A stretch of 64,000 nt of DNA from an uncultured Verrucomicrobia subdivision 3 bacterium (GTDB lineage: Bacteria; Verrucomicrobiota; Verrucomicrobiia; Limisphaerales; UBA11358): NCBI GenBank assembly GCA_903895255.1, contig CAITTG010000052.1:1-64000 (forward strand), given 5' to 3'. The position numbers and the translations under genes were made by a program. Below the pieces are notes generated by a model. The model saw only the letters and a program-made list of their open reading frames with translations, was not told the origin of the DNA and did not search any database. Below are positions 1-7,550 of this stretch, piece by piece. Within the stretch, counting starts at the first letter, position 1. Each line of letters begins with the position of its first letter.

Positions 1-688
1 CCTGCCCACCATTCATGGACATGCCGGCGATCTCTATTTCGGCCGGCTCGGCGGCACGCCCGTGCTCGTGCTCAGTGGCCGGGCCCACTATTACGAAGGC
101 TATTCCATGGCCACGGTCACCTTTGCCATCCGCACCCTCGCCGCCTGCGGCATCCAGGATGTCGTCCTGACCAATGCCGCCGGCGGCATCAACCGCCGGT
201 TCCGGCCCGGTGATTTCATGCTGTTGACCGATCATATCAATTTCATGGGCGCCAACCCCTTGCGCGGTCCCAATGTGCCCGGCCTGCCGCGCTTCGTCGA
301 TCTCACCGAAACCTACGACGCCGGGTTGCGCGCCCTCGTGCTTCAGGCGGCGAAGGCCACCCGGCTGAAGTTGCGCTCCGGCGTGTATCTGGCCGTGAGC
401 GGCCCCAGCTACGAAACGCCGGCGGAAATCCGCTTGTTTGCCCAATGGGGTGCGGATGCCGTGGGCATGAGCACCGTGCCCGAGGCCATCGCGGCCCGGC
501 ACTGCGGCGTGCGCGTGGCTGGCCTCTCCTGCATCACCAACGCCGCGGCCGGCCTGGGCCAGACCACGCTCTCCCACGCCGAGGTCCTGGACACCGCCGA
601 ACGGGTCAAGACCACCGGGGCCCGCCTGTTGGAAACCTTCGCCCGGCTTTATAGTCAGCCGCCCATTGCGGTTAAATCGGTTAGCTAA
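1..688 (+). CDS. purine nucleoside phosphorylase (5'-truncated by window edge)
   Basis: Phosphorolyses purine (deoxy)nucleosides to the free base and (deoxy)ribose-1-phosphate in cytoplasmic purine salvage. The reading frame is open from base 2 without a start, so about 228 residues are visible and roughly 45-60 N-terminal residues lie outside the window (family length about 270-290). Visible family motifs are the early GHAGDLYFG segment, GRAHYYEGY (phosphate/substrate loop), VLTNAAGGIN, VSGPSYETPAE and the purine-site stretch GADAVGMSTVPE followed by an Asn-containing CITNAAAG segment. These fit the trimeric PNP type (PunA/DeoD-II like) rather than the hexameric DeoD type. A GTG at 62 is internal, not the start. 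The cytidine deaminase gene begins 4 bases after the stop, so the two probably form a nucleoside-salvage operon. Confidence 0.93.
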   Translation, partial: LPTIHGHAGDLYFGRLGGTPVLVLSGRAHYYEGYSMATVTFAIRTLAACGIQDVVLTNAAGGINRRFRPGDFMLLTDHINFMGANPLRGPNVPGLPRFVDLTETYDAGLRALVLQAAKATRLKLRSGVYLAVSGPSYETPAEIRLFAQWGADAVGMSTVPEAIAARHCGVRVAGLSCITNAAAGLGQTTLSHAEVLDTAERVKTTGARLLETFARLYSQPPIAVKSVS

Positions 689-692
689 TATT

Positions 693-1097
693 ATGACTAA
701 AACTGTGACTCCGGCCGAACTCATCCACGCCGCCGCCCAGGCCCGGCTCGGCGCCGTCGCGCCCTATTCCCAATTCCAGGTCGGCGCCGCCCTCCTCACC
801 GCCGCCGGCGAAATCCTTGGCGGCGCCAACGTCGAAAGCGCCAGCTACGGCCTCACCTGCTGCGCCGAACGCGTCGCCCTCTTTGGCGCGTTGACCAAGG
901 GCCGGCGCGATTTCACCGCCGTCGCCGTCGTGGCCCGCGCCCCCGGCGGCCCCATGCCCTGCGGCGCCTGCCGCCAGTTGCTCGCCGAATACGCCCCGCA
1001 AGCAAAGGTATACGTGGCGGACAGCGACGACCTCGCCTGCGTCCGCGAATTCACCGTGGCCGGCCTCCTGCCGGAGGCCTTCGTGCTCGTTCCCTGA
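693..1097 (+). CDS. cdd: cytidine deaminase
   Basis: Hydrolytically deaminates cytidine/deoxycytidine to uridine/deoxyuridine in pyrimidine salvage. The 134-residue product matches the short homotetrameric zinc type. The zinc and catalytic motifs are present: a Cys-Ala-Glu segment (CCAERVAL, with catalytic Glu) and PCGACRQLL, whose two Cys complete the zinc site. The N-terminal APYSQFQVGAAL segment is the usual substrate-binding strand. The ATG at 693 is preferred to the upstream in-frame ATG at 666, because 666 lies inside the purine nucleoside phosphorylase gene and would add nine non-conserved residues. It follows that gene by 4 bases and is probably co-transcribed with it. Confidence 0.93.
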   Translation: MTKTVTPAELIHAAAQARLGAVAPYSQFQVGAALLTAAGEILGGANVESASYGLTCCAERVALFGALTKGRRDFTAVAVVARAPGGPMPCGACRQLLAEYAPQAKVYVADSDDLACVREFTVAGLLPEAFVLVP

Positions 1098-1170
1098 TCG
1101 TCAGCCGGTCTAAATTAGATTATTTCAATTAGGGGGTTGACTAATGCCGGGATAATGGTTAACGTTTCTT

Positions 1171-2052
1171 ATGCAGATCGAAAGTTTGAAGGTTTTTTGC
1201 GACCTTGCGGAGACGGAAAGTTTCACCAAGGCAGCCCAGATTAACAGCGTCACGCAGTCCGCCGTGAGCCAGCAAATTAGCGCCCTTGAACGCACGTTCA
1301 AGTCCCTGCTAATTGAGCGCAGCAAAAAGAAATTCCGCCTCACCCGCGAGGGCCAGACCCTGTACGAATACAGCAAGCAAATCATCCAGACTTATGAGTC
1401 CCTGCACAGCAAATTGCAGGAGCTCAAGGATATCATTTCCGGCACCATCCGCGTCGCCACCATTTACAGCATCGGCCTCCATGACCTGCCGCCGTATGTC
1501 AAAAAGTTCATGAAGAGCTATCCGACGGTGAATATTCACGTCGAATACCGACGGGCCAACCAAGTGTACGAGGATGTCCTGGGCAACGTCGTGGATTTGG
1601 GCCTGGTTGCCTACCCCACCCGCGATCCCAAGCTCGAAATCGTGCCCCTCCGCAAGGAGCCGCTCGTGCTCATCACCCATCCCCAGCATCCCTTTGCCCG
1701 GCAGAAATCCGTGAAACTCAAGGCGCTCGCCGGCCAGAAGGTCATCGGCTTCGAGCCCGACATCCCCACCCGCAAGGCGCTCGATAAAATCCTCAAGGAA
1801 TACGACGTCGAAGTGAAACATGTCATGGAATTCGACAACGTCGAGACCGTCAAACGCGCCGTGGAAATTGATGCCGGCATCTCCATCGTGCCGCAAGGCA
1901 CCGTGATCCAGGAAATCGCCAAGCAAACCCTGGTGGCTGTGCCGATTGATGACGGCGATTTCTTCCGTCCCCTCGCCGCCATTTACAAGAAGAACAAAGT
2001 GCTGTCCCCGGCCATGAAGCAGTTCCTGGCCATTCTCAAGGACCAGCCCTGA
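1171..2052 (+). CDS. LysR-family transcriptional regulator
   Basis: DNA-binding regulator of 293 residues, normal for the family. Residues 1-60 form the winged helix-turn-helix (FCDLAETESFTKAA, then SQSAVSQQI-type recognition helix and a basic wing), followed by the linker helix. Residues about 90-290 are a periplasmic-binding-like effector domain (GTIRVATIYSIG, then the second lobe at IVPLRKEPLVLI). The effector cannot be read from sequence; the domain is loosely of the CysB/CbbR/Cbl type. It stands alone on the plus strand between the salvage operon and a Ppx/GppA gene, with no divergent target gene, so its regulon is not local or is the flanking operons. A clear intrinsic terminator follows at 2082-2110. 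Confidence 0.9.
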   Translation: MQIESLKVFCDLAETESFTKAAQINSVTQSAVSQQISALERTFKSLLIERSKKKFRLTREGQTLYEYSKQIIQTYESLHSKLQELKDIISGTIRVATIYSIGLHDLPPYVKKFMKSYPTVNIHVEYRRANQVYEDVLGNVVDLGLVAYPTRDPKLEIVPLRKEPLVLITHPQHPFARQKSVKLKALAGQKVIGFEPDIPTRKALDKILKEYDVEVKHVMEFDNVETVKRAVEIDAGISIVPQGTVIQEIAKQTLVAVPIDDGDFFRPLAAIYKKNKVLSPAMKQFLAILKDQP

Positions 2053-2081
2053 GCGGCTCCTCGACTCGCAACCTTTACCCC

Positions 2082-2110
2082 CCCGCCGCGCCTCGCGCGG
2101 CGGGCTTTTT
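2082..2110 (+). terminator. intrinsic terminator after the LysR gene
   Basis: A perfect 9-bp GC-rich stem (arms 2082-2090 and 2096-2104), a 5-base loop, and then C followed by five T (2105-2110). It lies 30 bases after the stop codon of the LysR gene. Confidence 0.9.
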
Positions 2111-2317
2111 ATTACTGTTAGCGCAGGTTTCAAAACCGGCAGGCTGTGCGAAAGCATGCTGCCGTGCGACCCACTAATGATCCACCGCTTCGGCAATCGA
2201 TGGCCCCATCACCCGGGAAATCTAAGTTATGCGGCAGCCGGATGCGACCGCCCCCTGCCTAAAAATTTCCTTTTCCGCTTGGTTTGCCCTCCGCCCGCCT
2301 TTTAACCTGTCCCTAGC

Positions 2318-3265
2318 ATGGATTGCATTCGTCGCGCCGTCATTGATGTCGGCACCAACTCGGTCAAACTCCTGGTGGCCGGCGTGGCCGGGAACCAGGT
2401 GACGCCCGTGCTCGAGGAAAGCCACCAAACCCGGCTCGGCAAAGACTTCTACGAAACCCGGATCCTGCAACCCGCGGCCATTGCCCGCACCGCCCGCGCG
2501 GTCGCTGAGCTGGCCGGCCAAGCCCGGGAATTGGCCGCCGTGTCCATTCGCGTCATCGCCACCAGCGCCGCCCGCGAAGCCAAAAATCCCGGCGATCTGA
2601 CCGCCGCCATTCACGCTGCCGCCGGGCTCCCCACCGAAATCATCTCCGGCGAACAGGAGGCCGACTGGTCCTTCCAAGGGGTGTCCACCGAGGCCCGCTT
2701 TGCGGGCGACTCCCTGCTCATTCTCGATGTCGGCGGCGGCAGCACGGAGTTTATTCTGGGCCGGGACCGCCACCGGCTGCTGGCCCGCAGTTTTCCCCTG
2801 GGCACCGTGCGCCAGTTGGAAACGTTCCCCTTGAGCAATCCGCCCACGGCGGTTGAAGCGGCCGCCAGTCGTGACCGACTCCAGGCTTACCTCCGCCAGG
2901 AAGTGCAGCCCCATCTCGCCGCCCTGCTCCACAGTGAGGCCCTGCCGGGCCCCTTGCAACTGGTCGGCACCGGCGGCACCACCAGCCTCCTCGGCCGCAT
3001 GGAACTCCAACTCGCCAGTTTTGACCGCGACGCGATCGAAGGTGTGCAATTAAGTCTCAACCGCCTGCGCACCCTGCGCGACCTGCTCTGGAGCCTGTCG
3101 CTGGAACAACGCCAGCAATTGCCCGGCCTGCCCGCCAACCGCGCCGACGTCATCCTCACCGGCGTCGCCATTTACACCGCCGTCATGGAGGTCTTTAAAA
3201 TATCGCAACTCCGCATCAGCACGCGCGGCCTGCGCTTTGCCGCCTTGCTGGACGTTCATTCGTGA
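2318..3265 (+). CDS. Ppx/GppA family exopolyphosphatase
   Basis: ASKHA-fold phosphatase of 315 residues predicted to hydrolyse inorganic polyphosphate or pppGpp. The first ATP-type loop is VIDVGTNSVKLLV near residues 8-20, and the second phosphate loop is LDVGGGSTEFILG near residues 147-160. An SGEQEA segment at about 110 and GTGGTTS at about 219 are also typical. The length fits the short two-domain Ppx/GppA class without the HD domain of E. coli Ppx or GppA. Start ATG at 2318. It is monocistronic or loosely linked to the downstream SDR gene, 67 bases away. Exopolyphosphatase and guanosine pentaphosphatase activity cannot be told apart here. Confidence 0.88.
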   Translation: MDCIRRAVIDVGTNSVKLLVAGVAGNQVTPVLEESHQTRLGKDFYETRILQPAAIARTARAVAELAGQARELAAVSIRVIATSAAREAKNPGDLTAAIHAAAGLPTEIISGEQEADWSFQGVSTEARFAGDSLLILDVGGGSTEFILGRDRHRLLARSFPLGTVRQLETFPLSNPPTAVEAAASRDRLQAYLRQEVQPHLAALLHSEALPGPLQLVGTGGTTSLLGRMELQLASFDRDAIEGVQLSLNRLRTLRDLLWSLSLEQRQQLPGLPANRADVILTGVAIYTAVMEVFKISQLRISTRGLRFAALLDVHS

Positions 3266-3332
3266 TTCGTTTTCCCTGGAATTTTCCACCGTCGCACTGG
3301 CGTTGCCCCCTGGTCCCGTTTAAACTCTTGCC

Positions 3333-4244
3333 ATGCGCGTCTTGATCGTTGGCTGCGGTTACGTGGGCCTGCCGCTCGGAGTGGAACTCGTCCGGCAGGG
3401 ACATTCCGTCTTTGGCCTCCGCCGCAGCGCCGCCGCCGAGGCCCAATTGCTCGGCGCGGGCATCACCCCCCTCTCCGGGGATGTCACCCGGCCGGAAACC
3501 CTCGCCGCCCTCCCGCACGACTTCGACTGGGTCGTCAATTGCGTCGCCTCCGGCGGCGGCGACGCCACCGATTACCGGCAGATTTATTTGCAAGGCACCG
3601 CGAACCTCCTCGCCTGGCTGGCTCCCCACCCCCCGAAAAAATTCGTTTACACCAGCAGCACCGGCGTCTACGGCCAGAACGACGGCTCCGCCGTCAAGGA
3701 AACCAGCCCCACCGAGCCCGAGGCCGAAACCGCTCGCGTGCTCGTGGAAACCGAGCAACTCCTGCTGCGAGCCTTTGCCACGCAGCGCCTGCCCGCCGTC
3801 ATCCTGCGTGTGGCCGGCATTTACGGCCCCGGCCGCGGCTACGCCTTCAAGCAATTCCTCAAGAACGAGGCCCGCATCGAGGGCGATGGCTCCCGCGTCA
3901 TGAACATGATCCACCGCGACGACCTCATCGGCTGCATCATTGCCGCCCTGAAAAACGGCCGGCCCGGGGAAATATACAATGCCGTGGACGATGAACCCGT
4001 GACCCAGGCCCATTTCTTCGGCTGGCTCGCCGCCACCCTCGGGAAATACCCGCCCCCCAGCGTGCCGGAAAACCCCGAGGCCACCCGCAAACGCGGCGTC
4101 ACCAACAAACGCGTGTCCAACCGCAAGCTAAAAATGGAAATTGGCTGGCCCTTCCAGTATCCCAACTTCCGCATCGGCTACTCTGCCGAAATCCTCGCCC
4201 TCGAACGCGCCGGCGAACTGGAAATCGAAGTCGAGGAACGGTGA
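3333..4244 (+). CDS. atypical NAD(P)-dependent SDR/epimerase (YeeZ-like)
   Basis: Rossmann-fold extended SDR of 303 residues. The nucleotide-binding loop GCGYVGLPLG sits at residues 7-16, and the central strand with VYTSSTGVYG is at about 108-117. LRVAGIYGPGR and a DVNMIHRDDL-like stretch (NMIHRDDLIG) follow as in NAD-dependent epimerases. The classical YxxxK catalytic pair is missing: the aligned helix reads ARVLVETEQLL, as in YeeZ/atypical SDR5 proteins, which keep the fold but may not act as simple dehydrogenases. The substrate is unknown; sugar nucleotides are a reasonable guess from fold only. Start ATG at 3333. Confidence 0.85.
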   Translation: MRVLIVGCGYVGLPLGVELVRQGHSVFGLRRSAAAEAQLLGAGITPLSGDVTRPETLAALPHDFDWVVNCVASGGGDATDYRQIYLQGTANLLAWLAPHPPKKFVYTSSTGVYGQNDGSAVKETSPTEPEAETARVLVETEQLLLRAFATQRLPAVILRVAGIYGPGRGYAFKQFLKNEARIEGDGSRVMNMIHRDDLIGCIIAALKNGRPGEIYNAVDDEPVTQAHFFGWLAATLGKYPPPSVPENPEATRKRGVTNKRVSNRKLKMEIGWPFQYPNFRIGYSAEILALERAGELEIEVEER

Positions 4245-4334
4245 ATACTCCCTGTTAAATCGAACTTGGGAGCACCGATGGACGCGTATTTTGGCCACTG
4301 AATTCCCCTTTGCAATGCCGGAAAAAAGCACGTA

Positions 4335-4544
4335 GTGTGTAGCATCTTGAAATGGACAGAGAACATACAACGCTGGCAGCAGCTTAAGGCTGAGACCCAG
4401 CAAGACATTTGCTGGCGGAGGATTCCCCGCCAGGTCGCTCTTTCCATGGCGTTCGAGCGAGAAAGCGTTGACCTTTCATGGCTGGAGAAACTACACCGCC
4501 AGATGGCGCCACCCGGTTCATCGAAACCACCCGGGGCGTCTTAA
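4335..4544 (+). CDS. small protein with Fic-inhibitory motif, probable antitoxin of the downstream Fic protein
   Basis: A 69-residue acidic/basic mixed protein. Residues 37-42 read SMAFER, which fits the S/T-x-x-x-E core of the Fic-inhibitory motif; the last position is usually Gly or Asn and is Arg here. In class I Fic systems (VbhA-VbhT type) this motif is on a separate small antitoxin whose Glu blocks productive ATP binding in the Fic active site. The gene immediately precedes and overlaps the fic gene by about 67 bases in another frame, as expected for a coupled antitoxin-toxin pair. The start is uncertain: GTG at 4335 or TTG at 4347 (MKWTENIQRW). The function is inferred from motif plus context. 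Confidence 0.6.
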   Translation: MCSILKWTENIQRWQQLKAETQQDICWRRIPRQVALSMAFERESVDLSWLEKLHRQMAPPGSSKPPGAS

Positions 4545-5110
4545 GTTATACCCAACTCGCGCCGTTGCTTGCCGAGCGGGTGCTCGCCGTTGAACGATCC
4601 ATTGCCGCCGATGCGTACGCTGCTCAACGTCCGGCGAGCGATTTGATCCTTCAGTTTCATTTCCAAATTGCCGGGGACTTGGTGCCGGCTTGGGCCGGTC
4701 GCTGGCGGACCAACGAGGTTCGTGTCGGGCGGCATCAACCGCCGCCCCCTCACCGCGTCCCGGTCTTCATGCGTGATTATGGCGAGGATATGTGCCTGCG
4801 ACTGGCGAATGCGACGGGGCATCTTGATGAATTGCTTCTGGAAACCCTTGCTTTTGCCGAAGGCCGGCTGCTTTCCATTCACCCGTTCGCTGATTTCAAT
4901 GGCCGGGTTACCCGTTTGTTTCTGCGCGAATTGCTGCACCGTCTGCAATTACCCCCCGTTGACTTGGTGCCCATGGACGCCGCCGACGAAAAACATTACT
5001 TTGCCGCCCTGCAATCAGGTGATTTGACCGACTGGAAGCCACTCATGAATATTTGGCAGCAACGTTTTGAGCAATATAGTGATGTCCCTTCCCGTGAGCC
5101 CCTTGAATAA
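4478..5110 (+). CDS. Fic-family AMPylase-like protein (toxin candidate)
   Basis: Fic/Doc-fold protein of 210 residues. Enzymes of this family usually transfer AMP from ATP to a hydroxyl side chain of a target protein. The signature reads HPFADFNGRVTR near residues 134-145. The catalytic His, the acidic metal ligand and the Asn-Gly-Arg of the anion loop are all present, but Phe replaces the first Gly of the standard D/E-G-N-G-R segment. No internal S/TxxxE[G/N] inhibitory helix is evident; that motif occurs in the small protein encoded just upstream, so this resembles a class I pair. The ATG at 4478 is the longest start and overlaps the upstream gene. A heptamer repeat begins 7 bases after the stop. 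The target is unknown. Confidence 0.82.
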   Translation: MAGETTPPDGATRFIETTRGVLSYTQLAPLLAERVLAVERSIAADAYAAQRPASDLILQFHFQIAGDLVPAWAGRWRTNEVRVGRHQPPPPHRVPVFMRDYGEDMCLRLANATGHLDELLLETLAFAEGRLLSIHPFADFNGRVTRLFLRELLHRLQLPPVDLVPMDAADEKHYFAALQSGDLTDWKPLMNIWQQRFEQYSDVPSREPLE

Positions 5111-5117
5111 GGTTCTT

Positions 5118-5152
5118 TTTAGCCTTTAGCCTTTATACTTTAGCCTTTCCTC
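5118..5152 (+). repeat. heptamer tandem repeat, TTTAGCC type
   Basis: Five consecutive 7-bp words: TTTAGCC, TTTAGCC, TTTATAC, TTTAGCC, TTTCCTC. They start just after the fic stop codon and run into the 3' end of the minus-strand ORF 5140-5331. This is the same style of short-word repeat seen elsewhere in the window. Confidence 0.75.
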
Positions 5153-5331
5153 CCCCCCTCCTCCACGGCCGTCAGCATAAATTTCACCGTCGTCGCGCCC
5201 GGTTCCGGCTTCACCGGCTGCACCCGCGCCGGTGGCTGGCGCTGCACCGTTGCCCCCTGCCCCTGCTCATAAAACTTCAACACCTGCGAAAGCAGCACCA
5301 GCCCGAAAAAGAGTGCGAATACGCGCTTCAT
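5140..5331 (-). CDS. hypothetical small membrane-anchored protein
   Basis: A 63-residue ORF. Residues 1-17 (KRVFALFFGLVLLSQVL) form a hydrophobic segment behind a basic start, as in a signal anchor. The rest is Pro/Gln-rich and low in complexity. I do not recognise a family. Its stop codon and last residues (GGRKG) lie inside the TTTAGCC/TTTCCTC heptamer repeat, so the C-terminus may be repeat-derived. It lies in the same orientation as, and just downstream of, the small lipoprotein gene at 5406-5621. Coding status is uncertain because of the size and the absence of a clear ribosome binding site. Confidence 0.45.
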   Translation of the reverse strand: MKRVFALFFGLVLLSQVLKFYEQGQGATVQRQPPARVQPVKPEPGATTVKFMLTAVEEGGRKG

Positions 5332-5405
5332 AAGCCTATAAACAGCGGTTGCTTAAAAAAGTTGCGCGCCCCGGGCGAACCCCGCCCCGCGCGGCCCGCG
5401 TCCCG

Positions 5406-5621
5406 CTAATTCTTTTGCAACAACCGGGCCTTCTGCGCCTCGTACTCGGACGCCGAGATCGCCCCGCTATTCCGCGCCGCCTGCAAATCAATCAATTGCT
5501 GCCCCAAGGTGGGACCCGCCGCGGCCGTATGACTGCCACTGCCCAGCGACAGGTTCAAACAACCCGTCAGCAAACACAGCGCCGGCAGGGCAATCAACAG
5601 AGGAGTGAGCACGTTTTTCAT
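5406..5621 (-). CDS. small lipoprotein with SHOCT-like C-terminus
   Basis: A 71-residue protein from the ATG at 5621; an alternative ATG lies two codons upstream at 5627. A type II signal peptide is visible: KNVLTPLLIALPAL, then the lipobox LLTGC, predicting lipidation of Cys and an envelope location. The C-terminal about 30 residues (LIDLQAARNSGAISASEYE, then a KARLL end) match the SHOCT short helical domain, which typically ends bacterial membrane or secreted proteins and is thought to mediate oligomerisation. The precise role is unknown. The gene at 5140-5331 lies 75 bases downstream. Confidence 0.7.
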   Translation of the reverse strand: MKNVLTPLLIALPALCLLTGCLNLSLGSGSHTAAAGPTLGQQLIDLQAARNSGAISASEYEAQKARLLQKN

Positions 5622-5768
5622 AAGCATGATTCTATGATGGCTTGGAGAACTGCGGACACCTTAGCAACCTCCTTTCCCCGAGCAAACTATAAATTCCCGT
5701 CGAAAATGGAACGCTGTCCCTGCCGCAGCCCCCGGGAGCCTCTGGCCCAACCGTCCCCCTGACCCCTT

Positions 5769-5794
5769 AGTAAACGACGTGAGGAGTTTCTAAT
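5769..5794 (-). repeat. fragment of the dispersed repeat also at 58.8 and 61.6 kb
   Basis: The core AAACGACGTGAGGAGTTTCT matches, with one difference, the reverse complement of the copy at 61616-61642 and more loosely the copy at 58863-58890. It lies in the recA upstream region in opposite orientation to those copies. Confidence 0.6.
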
Positions 5795-5951
5795 TAAATG
5801 CCCCCAATCCGCCTCGCCCTTTGATGATTGAAAATGGATTATTCCCTGAATCGTGGATATTGAAATTTGCAGTTTTCCCTTCCCGGCGTGGCCTCAGCAC
5901 TGCATTTGCCGTGTGACTGAGAAATTTAAATCCACCGCGCCGTCCGCAAAT

Positions 5952-5987
5952 CCATTCGTCCTATTCGTCCCATCGGTCCCATTGCTT
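5952..5987. repeat. degenerate 9-bp tandem repeat
   Basis: Four 9-bp words in a row: CCATTCGTC, CTATTCGTC, CCATCGGTC, CCATTGCTT. A similar 9-bp period in the complementary sense occurs at 61282-61317 (GGATTGGAC, GCAGGGAAC, GCATAGGAC, GAAGGGATG). Confidence 0.65.
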
Positions 5988-6066
5988 ATTCTCTGGAGGT
6001 TGGCAATTGAACCCCCCCCCTCTTTCTCTGCCTTTTTTGCTGCCAAAAAATAATTTAATAAATTTT

Positions 6067-6095
6067 GGACCCTGGACAGCCGTTGTCCAGGGTCC
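6067..6095. other. perfect 12-bp inverted repeat (hairpin)
   Basis: Arms GGACCCTGGACA (6067-6078) and TGTCCAGGGTCC (6084-6095) around the 5-base loop GCCGT. It is not followed by a T-tract on either strand, so it does not look like an intrinsic terminator. It lies 340 bases upstream of recA. Confidence 0.75.
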
Positions 6096-6431
6096 CCCGC
6101 TAAACTGCGGGAAGATGAATGGTAAAAACCGGATCGTTGACCAGGCCTTCCACCCCGCTCCCGGGGCGGTCCGTCCCGCGTGCCTGCCCGGTTACCACCG
6201 AGCCATCCGTCCCACCTCGTCCCGCCCTCACCGCACAAAAACCAAAACCTCAACCAATTAACCATGAATCCCTCAAAAACCTCATTAATCCCCGCCCCGC
6301 GCGAAATCTTCAAGATTCGCGCACTGTTTCAAACCAACCCTGCCAAAACCCACCTCTCAAATCCAACCATCGCGTTTGACTATTCCCCGGCCATTGCCTA
6401 AGATACTCGACCGAATCTAAAAAAACGAATT

Positions 6432-7529
6432 ATGCCGCCCAAGTCTCCTGAAAAGGAAAAGACGGAAAAGTCCGCCGAGAAGCCCGTCGAAAAAGGGGTA
6501 GAAAAGTCCGCGAGCGAGCCCAAGGTCCCGGGACCGCACCAACGCGAGCTCGATGCCGCCATTTCTTCGATCACCAAGGCATACGGCGAAGGCGCCATCA
6601 TGCGCCTCGGCGATGCCCAGTCCCGCGTCAAAATCGGCGTCATCCCCACCGGTTCCCTGGCCATTGACCTCGCCCTCGGCGTCGGCGGCATTCCCCGCGG
6701 CCGCGTCATCGAGATCTTCGGCCCGGAATCCTCCGGCAAAACCACCCTCATGCTCCACGTCATCGCCAACGCCCAAAAAACGGGCGGTCTGGCCGCCTTC
6801 ATTGACGCCGAGCACGCCCTCGACCCCGCCTACGCCAAAAAATTGGGCGTGAACCTGGATGACCTCCTCGTTTCCCAGCCCGACTCCGGCGAGGAAGCCC
6901 TCACCATTTGCGAAACCCTCGCGAAATCCAACGCCCTCGACGTCATCGTCGTCGACTCCGTCGCGGCGCTCGTCCCCAAGGCCGAGCTCGAAGGCGAGAT
7001 GGGCATGGCCACCATGGGCATGCAAGCCCGCCTCATGTCCCAGGCCCTCCGCAAACTCACCGCCGTCTTGAACAAATCCAAGACCACCTGCATCTTCACG
7101 AACCAGTTGCGGGAAAAAGTCGGCGTCATGTTCGGCAACCCCGAAACCACCCCCGGGGGCAAGGCCCTCAAATTTTACGCCAGCGTGCGCATCGACATCC
7201 GCCGCAAGGACACCTTGAAAGACGACGCCGGCAACGCGATTGGCAACCATGTGAAAGTCAAAATCGTGAAAAACAAAGTGGCCCCGCCGTTTTGTGAAGC
7301 CGAGTTTGACATTATTTACAACCACGGCATCAACAAGGAGGGCAGCATTCTCGAAGTGGGCGTGGCCGACGGCGTGGTGGACAAAAAGGGCGCCTGGCTC
7401 CAGTTCGAAGGCGAACTCATCGGCCAGGGCAAGGAAGCTGCCCAGAAGGCGCTCGTGGAAAAACCCGCGCTCGCCAAAAAGATTGTGGATGCTATTCTCG
7501 CCAAACGCGCGGTGGTCGTTGCCGCTTAA
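6432..7529 (+). CDS. recA: recombinase RecA
   Basis: Forms ATP-dependent filaments on single-stranded DNA, catalyses strand exchange and triggers LexA self-cleavage. The 365-residue protein carries Walker A GPESSGKT at residues 97-104, the [10 protein letters not shown] segment, Walker B region [15 protein letters not shown], and the GNPETTPGG loop-2 region. Compared with E. coli RecA (Walker A at 66-73) it has an extra N-terminal tail of about 30 residues rich in Lys, Glu and Ser, and it lacks the long acidic C-terminal tail. Start ATG at 6432. A Gly/Arg-rich protein gene and a DEAD-box helicase gene follow closely on the same strand. Confidence 0.97.
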   Translation: MPPKSPEKEKTEKSAEKPVEKGVEKSASEPKVPGPHQRELDAAISSITKAYGEGAIMRLGDAQSRVKIGVIPTGSLAIDLALGVGGIPRGRVIEIFGPESSGKTTLMLHVIANAQKTGGLAAFIDAEHALDPAYAKKLGVNLDDLLVSQPDSGEEALTICETLAKSNALDVIVVDSVAALVPKAELEGEMGMATMGMQARLMSQALRKLTAVLNKSKTTCIFTNQLREKVGVMFGNPETTPGGKALKFYASVRIDIRRKDTLKDDAGNAIGNHVKVKIVKNKVAPPFCEAEFDIIYNHGINKEGSILEVGVADGVVDKKGAWLQFEGELIGQGKEAAQKALVEKPALAKKIVDAILAKRAVVVAA

Positions 7530-7550
7530 TCAATAGAACTCTTAGATCGC

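Larger units (their letters stand above)
5628..6431. other. 804-bp non-coding region upstream of recA
   Basis: No convincing gene. ORFs here on both strands are short, low-complexity and Pro/Lys-rich. It holds a fragment of a dispersed repeat (5769-5794), a 9-bp-period repeat (5952-5987), a perfect 12-bp inverted repeat (6067-6095) and a small palindromic element at about 6301-6320. No standard LexA site (Gram-positive or proteobacterial) was recognised upstream of recA. Confidence 0.7.

Noticed and set aside
5894..6313. 139-residue minus-strand ORF before recA
   Set aside because: It crosses the 9-bp repeat and the 12-bp hairpin and has no domain; judged non-coding.
6007..6401. Overlapping plus-strand ORFs of 73-86 residues before recA
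   Set aside because: Three frames open at once with Pro/Asn/Lys-rich text, no ribosome site and no family; judged non-coding.
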